From CAWJMN01 sp963844055 (GTDB lineage: Bacteria > Planctomycetota > Planctomycetia > Pirellulales > Pirellulaceae): a DNA stretch of 64,000 nucleotides. The DNA lies in contig CAWJMN010000001.1 in NCBI GenBank assembly GCA_963844055.1, positions 868,001 to 932,000 of the forward strand, given 5' to 3'. Position numbers and translations under genes: made by a program. The notes below the pieces were generated by a model. The model did not search any database, was not told the DNA's origin, and saw nothing but the letters and a program-made list of their open reading frames with translations. Shown piece by piece: positions 8,858-20,895 of this stretch (position 1 is the stretch's first letter; every line of letters begins with the position of its first letter).

Positions 8858-10526
8858 ATGAACAATAATTATCGCAACAGCACACTGAAGCAACTTGTAG
8901 ATCAGCAAGTTCGGTTTGCACCTCGCGAGCGTAAGCTTGAGCAGGTAAACCGCGCTGAGAAGTTGCTTACCGAACTCGATTCTGGGCGGAACTACTCGTA
9001 TGAGTATCTCTGCTTTCGCATTACGGACTATCGTCCGGAAGCGACGCCGGTCGTGCAGATGACGGGCGAAGAAGCTGCGCATGATTTGCGCCTGTTCGTG
9101 GAAGATGTCTCGGACTCTGCGGACGTTCGCGTTGAAGATGCGGGCGAGCCCGTTCATACGGTTGAAGATCTGAGCAAGATGTTCAACGTTTCTACCAAGA
9201 CGATCTCTCGTTGGCGCGAGCAGGGGCTTGTTAGCCGCCGGTTCATTTTTGATGGCCGTCGGAAGCGTGTCGGCTTTCTGCGTAGCAGCGTTGATCGCTT
9301 CGTACTTAAGAACCGCGTGAAGGTGGAGCGGGGCGAACGATTCTCGCAGCTTTCGGAAACGGAGCGACGTGAAATCGTCGACCGCGCACGACGCTTGATG
9401 CAGGCAGGTGGCTGCCCTTCGGAAGTGGCGAAGCGCGTTGCAAAACATATGAATCGGAGCGTGGAAACGGTCCGTTACACGCTGAAGAATTTTGACGAAA
9501 TCAACCCTTCGCAAGCGGTGTTTCCTGGCGCAACCGGGACGCTCGCAGAGGACTCGAAACTGAAGATTTATCAGCAGTTTCGCCGCGGGGATTCGGTCGA
9601 TGTACTGGCGAAAAAGTATTGCCGTACGCGAACGACAATCTACCGCGTACTAGGTGAAATGCGGGCACGGGCGATTGCTGAATTGCCGCTGGACTATATT
9701 CCGCACGACTCGTTTGATGAGCCAGGCATTGAGCGCGAGATTTTTGCTCCGATGCCTGTGGTCGAATCGAACGGTCGGAAGGCGCGTGGGCCTAGTGGGT
9801 TGCCTCCGTACTTGATGGCTTTGTATGAGGTTCCGCTGCTGACGCGAGAACAAGAGTATCACTTGTTCCGTCAGTTCAACTACCTCAAGCACAAGGCTCA
9901 GCAAGATGCGGGCCAAGCTGGAGCCGATGCGTGCTCGAACGAGCGTGATGGACGAAATTGAACGGCTGTATGAGCGTGCTGTGGAAGTGAAAAATCGCCT
10001 GGTTCAAGCGAACTTGCGGTTGGTTGTTTCGATTGCCAAGCGCCACATTTCTTCTTCGGATGATTTCTTTGGGTTGGTGAGCGATGGAAACATGTCGCTG
10101 ATCCGAGCGGTCGAGAAGTTTGACTTCTCGCGTGGCAACAAGTTCAGCACCTATGCAAGCTGGGCAGTGATGAAGAACTTTGCACGGACTATTCCGGAAG
10201 AGTTCAAGCATCGCGATCGGTTCCGGACGAGCGGCGAAGAGCTGTTCTCGGCCCGTGAGGACCTGCGTGGTGATGAACTTGGTCAGGAATCGGCCCAGGC
10301 CAATCGGATGCGTCAGATCGAGAAGATCTTGGCACGTTTGGATGAGCGTGAGCAGAAGATCATCATCAGCCGGTTTGGGCTGGATCACACCTTGGAGCCT
10401 CAAACCTTGAAAGAGGTGGGCTCGGAGATGGGCGTCACGAAGGAGCGAGTCCGGCAAATTGAGGCACGTGCGATGAGCAAGTTGCGTCAGGCTGCCCAGG
10501 ATGAGCATATTGAGATCGCCGACTAA
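8858..10526 (+). CDS. sigma-70 family factor with N-terminal HTH modules (frame interrupted)
   Basis: An RNA polymerase sigma factor of about 555 residues once the frame is repaired. The ATG at 8858 follows an AGGAG site. Residues about 101-150 form a MerR/excisionase-like winged HTH (DLSKMFNVSTKTISRW). Two more HTH units follow at about 170-212 (SEVAKRVAKHMNRSVETVR) and 232-268 (VDVLAKKYCRTRTTIYRV). A short region-1.2-like segment (LLTREQEYHLFRQFNYLK) comes next. Then come sigma region 2 (LVQANLRLVVSIAKRH, FDFSRGNKFSTYASWAVMK) and region 4 (LKEVGSEMGVTKERVRQIE). Region 1.1 is absent and region 3 is very short. The frame shifts by +1 at about 9902 (one extra C before AAG); the downstream frame continues the family alignment exactly. 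Confidence 0.88.
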
Positions 10527-10592
10527 TTGCAGGCTTGGTCTCAGGCTGGGAGCGATCTCAGTTTGGGATTGGGTTTTGAAGTAGACAAACGG

Positions 10593-10625
10593 TATCGCCC
10601 GGCAAGTGTCGGGCGATATTTTTTT
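10593..10625 (+). terminator. rho-independent terminator of the sigma gene
   Basis: TATCGCCCG at 10593-10601 pairs with CGGGCGATA at 10610-10618, giving a perfect 9-bp GC-rich stem with an 8-base loop. Seven T follow at 10619-10625. It lies 67 bases after the sigma stop codon. The remaining part of 10527-10943 holds no gene that I can support. Confidence 0.9.
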
Positions 10626-10877
10626 GTGTCGACGAACCTTTTGGCCCGATGGCCCTCTTTTTGGGTGGAAATGGCGGCGAAACGGTGTTGTGGGGTGGTA
10701 GCAGGGGCTCGATAGCAGAGTCTGTTGGCCTGCGATCCCCCTGAAAGTGCTTGTTGTGGTTGGTAAACGGCGGTTGGCGGGTATTCTGCCTGGGTAAGTT
10801 GGCAGGTTTTGGCGGATGGATTGGGGCCAAAACGGGCGGGATCCACGCTGAATGCGTCGTTTTTTTTCCTTCTCGCC

Positions 10878-10905
10878 TTGCGGATCGGGATGGAATCAAT
10901 ATATT
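10878..10905 (+). promoter_or_regulatory. predicted promoter of the tRNA-tuf operon
   Basis: TTGCGG at 10878-10883 and TATATT at 10900-10905 are 16 bases apart. The first tRNA begins 38 bases after the -10 box. The placement right after a terminator and right before the tRNA cluster makes it the best candidate for the start of the tRNA-tuf transcript. Confidence 0.45.
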
Positions 10906-10943
10906 GGCTGGTTTTCACCGTTGCGCAAGAGCAGGCCATCTTC

Positions 10944-11016
10944 GCCAGCGTAGCTCAATTGGCAGAGCAGCTGTTTTGTAAACAGCAGGTTATGGGTTCA
11001 AGTCCCTTCGCTGGCT
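10944..11016 (+). tRNA. tRNA-Thr (anticodon UGU)
   Basis: Cloverleaf with a 7-bp acceptor (GCCAGCG with CGCTGGC), D-loop TAGCTCAATTGGCAGAGC, anticodon loop TTTTGTAA reading UGU, and T-arm GGGTTCAAGTCCC. CCA is not encoded. Confidence 0.95.
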
Positions 11017-11077
11017 CTGTTTTTGGGGTGCTGAGGTCGGTTTGCGATAGTGTGATGGTGAAAACGGTTGGTGATGA

Positions 11078-11159
<82 letters not shown>

Positions 11160-11233
11160 TTTCTGCTCGGTCAATTTCGGTTGGTCGAGTAGGCATTTGG
11201 TTGCGATAGAGGTACAGTTTGAGTTTTGATATT

Positions 11234-11304
11234 GCGGGTGTAGCTCAATGGTAGAGCACCTGCCTTCCAAGCAGGACACGAGGGTTCGATTCCCTTCACC
11301 CGCT
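11234..11304 (+). tRNA. tRNA-Gly (anticodon UCC)
   Basis: Acceptor GCGGGTG pairs with CACCCGC. D-arm TAGCTCAATGGTAGAGC, anticodon stem CTGCC/GGCAG-like with TCC in the loop, T-arm GGGTTCGATTCCC. Confidence 0.95.
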
Positions 11305-11360
11305 TTTCCAAGGGTGTGGTTCGGGTTTTGTTTGGGTCGCGGTTGGGGTTGCGTTAGCAG

Positions 11361-11433
<73 letters not shown>

Positions 11434-11518
11434 CTTCGTGATGGGGCTGGGTGCCTCTATCGAATGTAATTTAGTTTCATGTTTTGGTTAGTCTTCATTT
11501 TGTAGGTGTAGAAAAGCA

Positions 11519-12718
11519 ATGGCCAAGGAAAATTTCGTGCGGACGAAGCCGCACTGCAACGTGGGAACTATCGGCCACATTGACCATGGCAAGACCACCA
11601 CCACTGGTGCGCTCTTGGCAGTTCAAGCGGCCAAGGGTTTGGCTCAGTTCAAGTCGTATTCGGACATCGCTAAGGGTGGTACCGTTCGCGATGCCACGAA
11701 GACGGTGACCATTGCGGTTTCGCACGTTGAATACGAGACCGAAAAGCGTCACTACGCACACATCGACTGCCCTGGGCACGCCGACTTTATTAAGAACATG
11801 ATCACCGGCGCCGCCCAAATGGACGGAGCGATCTTGGTGGTTTCGGCTGCTGACGGCCCAATGCCACAAACCAAGGAACACGTTCTGCTTGCTCGTCAAG
11901 TTGATGTGCCTGCCATCGTTGTGTTCCTCAACAAGGTCGACCTTGTTGACGATCCAGAACTTTTGGACTTGGTGGAAATCGAAATCCGCGAGCTGCTCAG
12001 CAAGAACGGCTTCCCCGGCGACGACATTCCAATCGTACGTGGCTCGGCTTCGGCCGCTTACAACAGCCCAGCTGATCCAGTTGCATCGAAGTGCATCTCG
12101 GATCTTTTGGATGCCGTTGATGCGTACATCCCACAGCCAAAGCGTGACGAAGACCGTCCGTTCCTTATGGCTGTTGAAGACGTGTTCTCGATCGAAGGTC
12201 GTGGAACGGTTGCAACGGGTCGTATCGAGCGTGGTGTGGTGAAGGTTGGTGACGAAGTTCAAGTCATCGGTCTGAGCAAAGAGCCAATGAAGACGATCGT
12301 CACCGGTATCGAAATGTTCCGCAAGCAGCTCGACGAAGGTCGTGCTGGCGATAACTGCGGTTGCTTGCTCCGTGGCGTGAAGCGTGAAGACATCGAGCGT
12401 GGTCAGGTGTTGGCCAAGGCTGGATCGATCACCCCGCACACGAAGTTTGAGGCAGAAGTTTACTGCTTGTCGAAGGAGGAAGGTGGTCGCCACACTCCAT
12501 TCTTCAGCGGTTATCGTCCTCAATTCTACTTCCGGACGACCGACGTGACTGGTACCGCTAACTTGCTTAACGGTGCTGAAATGTGCATGCCTGGCGACAA
12601 CGTCAAGGTTCAAGTTGAGCTGCACAAGCCGATTGCTATCGATGACGGCGTTCGCTTCGCTATCCGCGAAGGTGGCCGTACGGTAGGTTCGGGTGTTGTC
12701 ACCAAGATCACCGACTAG
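11519..12718 (+). CDS. tuf: elongation factor Tu
   Basis: EF-Tu, 399 residues, brings aminoacyl-tRNA to the ribosome in a GTP-dependent way. G1 is GHIDHGKTT, G3 is DCPGHADF and G4 is NKVD; domains 2 and 3 follow with VEDVFSIEGRGTVATGR and RTTDVTGT. Switch I is divergent: the usual ARGITI is replaced by TKTVTI within RDATKTVTIAVSHVEYE. This keeps the Mg/GTP-contacting Thr but loses the Arg-Gly pair, a version I know from Pirellula-group planctomycetes. The gene sits between tRNA-Thr(GGU) and tRNA-Trp, as tufB does in E. coli. It is the only tuf in the window; none follows fusA. Confidence 0.98.
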   Translation: MAKENFVRTKPHCNVGTIGHIDHGKTTTTGALLAVQAAKGLAQFKSYSDIAKGGTVRDATKTVTIAVSHVEYETEKRHYAHIDCPGHADFIKNMITGAAQMDGAILVVSAADGPMPQTKEHVLLARQVDVPAIVVFLNKVDLVDDPELLDLVEIEIRELLSKNGFPGDDIPIVRGSASAAYNSPADPVASKCISDLLDAVDAYIPQPKRDEDRPFLMAVEDVFSIEGRGTVATGRIERGVVKVGDEVQVIGLSKEPMKTIVTGIEMFRKQLDEGRAGDNCGCLLRGVKREDIERGQVLAKAGSITPHTKFEAEVYCLSKEEGGRHTPFFSGYRPQFYFRTTDVTGTANLLNGAEMCMPGDNVKVQVELHKPIAIDDGVRFAIREGGRTVGSGVVTKITD

Positions 12719-12731
12719 TTTTTCTGTTAAG

Positions 12732-12777
12732 ATCAAACAGGCGGCCGGATGCCGAAAGTGTCCGGCCGTTTGATTTT
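12732..12777 (+). terminator. hairpin after tuf, probable partial terminator
   Basis: Two stacked 7-bp stems: ATCAAAC (12732-12738) with GTTTGAT (12768-12774), and GGCCGGA (12743-12749) with TCCGGCC (12761-12767). A 4-base bulge lies on the left side. Only TTT follows, so termination is probably partial and allows readthrough into tRNA-Trp and secE. Confidence 0.5.
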
Positions 12778-12808
12778 GAGCATTGTTGAGCTCTGGTTGG
12801 TTCAACGG

Positions 12809-12881
12809 ACGGGCGTAGCTCAATTGGCAGAGCGCTGGTTTCCAAAACCAGAGGTTGCGGGTTCGATTCCCTCCGCCCGTG
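12809..12881 (+). tRNA. tRNA-Trp (anticodon CCA)
   Basis: Acceptor ACGGGCG pairs with CGCCCGT and the discriminator is G. The anticodon stem CTGGT/ACCAG carries CCA in the loop, and the T-arm is GGGTTCGATTCCC. It lies between tuf and secE. Confidence 0.95.
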
Positions 12882-12960
12882 CTGCTTGGTTTGCTGGGAA
12901 GTGTCGTTTGGCGGTTGTCTGACGGATCGTGTTTACGCACGGACTGCGATAGAGCGAGTT

Positions 12961-13425
12961 ATGGCTAAGGAAAAGACCGTTGCAGCAAGCTCATCAGCGC
13001 TATCGCTGTTTGTAGGCGAGCTTTTTCAGTTTGGGGTCTATAAAAAGACTCAGGGCCGGATGACTCGTCAGTTGACGGCGATCGCCATCTGGGCGTTTTT
13101 TCTGGTAGCATTCTACAAGTTGGTTGCTCCGGGTGTTCCGATGTTTGGTGCTGCTACGCAGTACAAGACATGGATCCTATACGGGGTGCCAGGCTTGATT
13201 TTGCTGGCAGGAGTTTGGTTTGGTTATCGGTTGGTGAATTATCCTCCTTTCGCGGACTTTTTGATCGCGGTGGAGGCTGAGATGAATAAGGTTTCGTGGC
13301 CGTCGCAGCGCGAGATTACTCGCAGTTCCATCGTGGTAATTGTCATGATGTTGAGCCTGATGACGGTTGTGTTTGGTTTTGACATGATTATCGCTTACCT
13401 ACTGAATCTCATTGGTGTGCGGTAG
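12961..13425 (+). CDS. secE: preprotein translocase subunit SecE
   Basis: A small membrane subunit of the SecYEG translocon, 154 residues. The ATG at 12961 follows GAGCGAG. It is longer than the minimal single-helix SecE: helices at about residues 38-56 (AIAIWAFFLVAFYKLV) and 72-90 precede the conserved SecE segment (EAEMNKVSWPSQREI) and the last helix (SSIVVIVMMLSLMTVVF). The conserved part is what identifies it, together with its place between tuf and nusG. Confidence 0.93.
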   Translation: MAKEKTVAASSSALSLFVGELFQFGVYKKTQGRMTRQLTAIAIWAFFLVAFYKLVAPGVPMFGAATQYKTWILYGVPGLILLAGVWFGYRLVNYPPFADFLIAVEAEMNKVSWPSQREITRSSIVVIVMMLSLMTVVFGFDMIIAYLLNLIGVR

Positions 13426-13478
13426 TCGTTTTTGGTTGTTGTTTGTTTCGTTTTTTGGTCTGAACTGGAGTGTGGTGG

Positions 13479-14240
13479 GTGAGCACTTTGCCCGACAATT
13501 CGAATTCGGATCCGGCCGCAGTGTCGGGCGAAGTTCCTGCTTCGTCTGCAGCTGCTGACGTCAACGAGCAGGCTTCCCCCGAGGTGGTTGGCGCTGATGT
13601 TGGTGAAGAGGAGAGTGAGGTAGAGGTTCCTGAAGTGGATACCGATACTGGTCACGCTCAGCCTCTTGAATTTGTGGACGAGTCACTGGCTGGTGACGCT
13701 CAGTTTGAATGGTACATCTTGAAGGTTCAGGTCAATCGTGAGGATTCGATCCGCGATGCCTTGCTCCGCAAAATCAAGATGGAAGGCGTTGAGCGTTATT
13801 TCCGTGAGGTGGTTGTACCTACGGAAGATGTGGCGGAGTTTACGAAGGCCGGCAAGCGACGCATCGTTAAGAAGAAGATTTATCCTGGCTACTTGCTAGT
13901 GAACATGTCTTTCAATGATGAAAGCTGGTTCGCGATTCGTGAGACGGCTGGCATTGGCGACTTTACGGGTGCTGGCGGTAAGCCGACTCCGATGGCCGCA
14001 CATGATGTCGAGCGGATTTTGCGGTCGAGTAAGTTGCTAGAGGATGCGGACGCGTCGGTGAAGACCACGATTCCGTTCAAGATTAGTGACCGCGTGCGAG
14101 TGAAGGAAGGCAACTTCCAGAACTTTGAAGGCGAGATTGAGAGTATTGATCAGGCTAACGGCCATGTGAAGGTGCTGATCAGCATCTTTGGCCGCTCAAC
14201 TCCGGTTGAGTTTAAGCACTGGCAGATCGAGGCGATTTAG
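13479..14240 (+). CDS. nusG: transcription termination/antitermination factor NusG
   Basis: NusG, 253 residues, binds RNA polymerase and couples transcription to translation or Rho. The GTG at 13479 is chosen because GGAG at 13467-13470 is 8 bases upstream. The first 65 residues are an acidic, low-complexity extension (GEEESEVEVPEVDTDTG) not present in E. coli NusG (181 residues). The NGN domain starts at WYILKVQVNREDS, has KKKIYPGYLLVNM and carries an insert. The C-terminal KOW domain is FKISDRVRVKEGNFQNFEG. It is transcribed with secE and rplK. Confidence 0.95.
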   Translation: MSTLPDNSNSDPAAVSGEVPASSAAADVNEQASPEVVGADVGEEESEVEVPEVDTDTGHAQPLEFVDESLAGDAQFEWYILKVQVNREDSIRDALLRKIKMEGVERYFREVVVPTEDVAEFTKAGKRRIVKKKIYPGYLLVNMSFNDESWFAIRETAGIGDFTGAGGKPTPMAAHDVERILRSSKLLEDADASVKTTIPFKISDRVRVKEGNFQNFEGEIESIDQANGHVKVLISIFGRSTPVEFKHWQIEAI

Positions 14241-14304
14241 TTGCCGAGATGGTGGGTTGGTTGTGAATCGCTCAGCGTCTGGGTTGTAGAGAATAAGAAG
14301 AGTC

Positions 14305-14736
14305 ATGGCTAAAGCAAAAACACTCGTTGGTCAGGCAAAGTTCCAGGTTCCAGGTGGCAGCGCAACGCCAGCCCCTCCTGTTGGTACTTCGCTCGGTAAG
14401 TTTGGTATCAACCTGGGCCAGTTCGTCTCGCAATTCAACGAGCGGACCCGCGAATACAACGGTATTCCGATTCCTGTGGTTGTTTCGGTTTTTAGCGACC
14501 GCACGTTTGAGTTCCGGACCAAGAGCCCGCCAGCTTCGGCATTGCTGAAGATCAAGGCCGGCATCGCTTCGGGCTCGGGCGTTCCTAACAAGGAAAAGGT
14601 CGGCAAGGTCACCAAGGCTCAGGTCTTGGAAATCTGCAAGACCAAGTTTGAAGACATGAATGCCCGGGACCTTGACCACGCCGCACGGATGGTGGAAGGA
14701 ACTGCTCGCAGCATGGGAATCATTGTTGAAGGCTAG
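14305..14736 (+). CDS. rplK: 50S ribosomal protein L11
   Basis: L11, 143 residues, normal length, part of the GTPase-associated centre with 23S rRNA. The N-terminal domain shows GSATPAPPVGTSLGKFGIN with the conserved proline-rich hinge. The C-terminal rRNA-binding domain shows KTKFEDMNARDLDHAARMVE and ends GTARSMGIIVEG. It lies between nusG and rplA, the usual order. Confidence 0.98.
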   Translation: MAKAKTLVGQAKFQVPGGSATPAPPVGTSLGKFGINLGQFVSQFNERTREYNGIPIPVVVSVFSDRTFEFRTKSPPASALLKIKAGIASGSGVPNKEKVGKVTKAQVLEICKTKFEDMNARDLDHAARMVEGTARSMGIIVEG

Positions 14737-14812
14737 TTTGCTGCGTGTTGCAATAGCGTCGAAGTCAAGCAACGTTAGAGTTATCGGCCCTCGGGCCTTG
14801 GGATAGTCTGTT

Positions 14813-15493
14813 ATGGCAAAGCGTTCCAAAAGATATCGTGCAATTGGTGGCACTGCCCCTGTGATGGAAGCATTTCCTCTGGGGACGGCCGTTGACAAGC
14901 TGAAGAAGTTTGGGACTACCAAGTTCGACCAAACGGTTGAGATCCACATGCGTTTGGGCGTTGACCCAAAGCAAGCGGACCAGATCGTTCGTGGTTCGGT
15001 AGTTCTGCCACACGGCATTGGTCGTACTCAGCGTGTTGCCGTGTTTGCCAAGGGTGAACTGGCCGAAGCTGCGAAGGCCGCTGGCGCCGATGTGGTTGGT
15101 CAAGAAGACCTGGCACAGAAGATCAAGGATGGCTGGACGGAGTTCGATGTTTGCATCGCTGCTCCTGACATGATGGGTTTGGTCGGTCCGCTGGGTAAGG
15201 TGCTTGGTCCTCGCGGCCTGATGCCTTCGCCTCGTGCTGGAACGGTTACGCCCGAAATCGCCCGGGTTGTTAAGGAATACAAGGCAGGTAAGGTCGAGTT
15301 CCGCAACGACAACGGTGGCATCGTCCATGCAGTTGTTGGCAAGCTGAGCTTTGAAGGGCCGAAGCTGCAAGAGAATATCGAGACGTTTTTGAGCTATGTC
15401 ATGTCCCTAAAGCCGAGTTCGGTAAAGGGCGCATACGTCAAGAGTGTTGCCGTTTGTGGCACGATGAGCCCCTCGGTTCGCGTGGCAATGTAG
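14813..15493 (+). CDS. rplA: 50S ribosomal protein L1
   Basis: L1, 226 residues, builds the L1 stalk at the E site; in E. coli it also represses its own L11-L1 mRNA. Conserved blocks are KKFGTTKFDQTVEIHMRLGV, the central GPRGLMPSPRAGTVTP and the C-terminal KPSSVKGAYVKSV. It follows rplK by 76 bases. A terminator-like hairpin lies directly after it. Confidence 0.98.
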   Translation: MAKRSKRYRAIGGTAPVMEAFPLGTAVDKLKKFGTTKFDQTVEIHMRLGVDPKQADQIVRGSVVLPHGIGRTQRVAVFAKGELAEAAKAAGADVVGQEDLAQKIKDGWTEFDVCIAAPDMMGLVGPLGKVLGPRGLMPSPRAGTVTPEIARVVKEYKAGKVEFRNDNGGIVHAVVGKLSFEGPKLQENIETFLSYVMSLKPSSVKGAYVKSVAVCGTMSPSVRVAM

Positions 15494-15511
15494 TGATTGT
15501 GGATTTTTACT

Positions 15512-15552
15512 GGCAAGTGGTTGTTAATTCGGCCACTTGCCCGACTTTTTTT
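15512..15552 (+). terminator. terminator-like attenuator between rplA and rplJ
   Basis: GGCAAGTGG (15512-15520) pairs perfectly with CCACTTGCC (15533-15541) across a 12-base loop. CGAC and then seven T follow at 15546-15552. It has the full shape of an intrinsic terminator, yet the rplJ start is only 14 bases after the T run. It therefore probably acts as an attenuator separating L11-L1 from L10-L7/L12. Confidence 0.7.
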
Positions 15553-15566
15553 CTGGCGGGCATGCC

Positions 15567-16091
15567 ATGAGCAAACAACTTAAAAAGATGACGATTGCAG
15601 AGTACTCGAAGCGCCTAAAGGGGGTTTCGGATGCTGTGCTGGTCGACGTGATCGGTCTCAATTCTGGCAACACGTTCGCTCTTCGCCGGGCGCTTCGTAG
15701 CAAGAACTTGAACATGTTGGTCGTAAAGAGCAGCTTGGCGAAGCAAGCCACCGAGGGGACTTCCCTGGTGAAGGCTTTCGAGGGTGCTGCTGGTAGTTTG
15801 GCCGTTGTCTGGGGTGGCGAAGACTTTATTTCGCTGGCCAAGGAAATGGTTGAGCTTCACAAGAAGCCAGAATTCGAGAAATGCCAATCACGGGGAGCCG
15901 TGATGGATGGCGAGTGCCTATCGGCTGAAAAGCTGATTGAGGTCAGCAAGTGGCCTAACCGCACGCAACAGATTAGCCTCCTTTTGGGGCAAATCTTGGC
16001 ACCGGGAGCCAACTTGCTATCGCAAATCAACTCGCCGGGTGGCAAGTTGCTGAGCCAGATCAAGAAGAAGTCGGAAGAAGGCGCCGAGTAG
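15567..16091 (+). CDS. rplJ: 50S ribosomal protein L10
   Basis: L10, 174 residues, holds the L7/L12 dimers on the ribosome stalk. The ATG at 15567 is preferred: it gives the usual beginning MSKQLKKMTIAEYSKRL and has GGCGGG upstream. The N-terminal rRNA-binding domain is followed by helix 8, the L7/L12 docking site, near the C-terminus (SQINSPGGKLLSQIKKK). Confidence 0.96.
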   Translation: MSKQLKKMTIAEYSKRLKGVSDAVLVDVIGLNSGNTFALRRALRSKNLNMLVVKSSLAKQATEGTSLVKAFEGAAGSLAVVWGGEDFISLAKEMVELHKKPEFEKCQSRGAVMDGECLSAEKLIEVSKWPNRTQQISLLLGQILAPGANLLSQINSPGGKLLSQIKKKSEEGAE

Positions 16092-16235
16092 TTTGTTGCG
16101 AATCTGGAATCGCAAAGGGTCTCTGGGGATGTTCTCTGGGGACTAGCTTAAGTGACATAAACTGGGTATTTTAATTGATTCGGTGCATGGTTCTGCGGAG
16201 GGACCGGCGCTAGTGGAAGAAAGGTTTAGGGTAAC

Positions 16236-16619
16236 ATGTCTGACGTAGCAATCGCAGAACTGGGTGACAAGATCGCTGAGCTGACTTTGAAGCAAGCGAA
16301 GGAATTGAGCGACTACATCAAGGAAAAGTACGGCATTGAGCCTGCTGCTGGCGGTGGCGTAATGATGGCCGCTGCTCCTGGCGCTGCTGCTCCAGCTGCT
16401 GTTGAACAAACTGAGTTCGACGTCGTTCTGACTGGTTTCGGCGACAAGAAGCTGGACGTAGTCAAGGTCGTTAAGAACCTGACCGGTTTGTCTTTGATGG
16501 ATGCCAAGAAGCTTGTTGAAGGCGTTCCTGGCAAGATCAAGGAAAAGGTTTCGAAGGAAGATGCCGCCAAGGTTAAGGCAGAGCTTGAAGCTGCCGGCGC
16601 CCAGGTTGAGGTCAAGTAG
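16236..16619 (+). CDS. rplL: 50S ribosomal protein L7/L12
   Basis: L7/L12, 127 residues, the flexible stalk protein that recruits GTPase factors. N-terminal dimerisation helices (residues 1-32) lead to an Ala/Pro/Gly hinge (APGAAAPAAVEQ) and a C-terminal domain with the conserved KNLTGLSLMDAKKLVEGVP. It follows rplJ after 144 bases. Confidence 0.98.
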   Translation: MSDVAIAELGDKIAELTLKQAKELSDYIKEKYGIEPAAGGGVMMAAAPGAAAPAAVEQTEFDVVLTGFGDKKLDVVKVVKNLTGLSLMDAKKLVEGVPGKIKEKVSKEDAAKVKAELEAAGAQVEVK

Positions 16620-16649
16620 TATTTTGGCTTCGTGGTTCACTGACATAGG

Positions 16650-16676
16650 CCCGTCCGCCGGTTTGCTGGCGACGGG
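16650..16676 (+). other. hairpin in the rplL-rpoB intergenic region
   Basis: CCCGTC (16650-16655) and GCC (16657-16659) pair with GGC (16668-16670) and GACGGG (16671-16676), with one bulged C. No T run follows. The 401-base gap 16620-17020 between rplL and rpoB otherwise shows nothing I can name. In E. coli the same gap holds a partial terminator and an RNase III site, so a similar role is plausible. Confidence 0.4.
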
Positions 16677-17020
16677 TCGTAGGCAGGTTTCGCTTGACGT
16701 ACACCCCGTATCGGCTCCAGAGGTTGCTGGCTGGACTCGCTCGGGGTGCTGCTGCGCGCCGATTTGCTGAATAGCTCTTTGAGTTGTTGGTGGTCTTGGG
16801 GTTAACGGTTTGGCCGTAAGCGGTGTGCCGGTGGCAATGGAGTTGCGTGCCGGTTTGTGGGGTCCTGGGCGTATTTGGCATTCTTGGCCTGGCGGGGCTG
16901 GAATGGTATGCGTGCGTGGTTTGCGCATGACGCCTTGGCGACCTTTGGGCCGAGGCTGGCGAGGGTAAAGGACGCCTTCGTTGGGCTTGTGGTATTTCTT
17001 TCACGCGGAGCTTTTTTCTT

Positions 17021-20748
<3,728 letters not shown>

Positions 20749-20895
20749 TGGACGACGGTTGGTGTGGCTTTCCTTTCCTTCTCAATATTTGACTATTTGC
20801 ACGACGTTCACTGTGGCTAATCGGCATCACTCTCAATCTTTTGTTGAAGTGACTCCGCAGTTGAATACCGGGTAAGCATAAGGAGCACGTGGCAG

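Noticed and set aside
10751..10981. A small plus-strand open frame before tRNA-Thr
   Set aside because: It overlaps the predicted promoter and the tRNA, has no Shine-Dalgarno and no family signal.
11495..12940. A 481-codon open frame on the minus strand across tuf
   Set aside because: It is antisense to a highly conserved EF-Tu gene and tRNA-Trp, has no conserved motif and arises from tuf codon usage.
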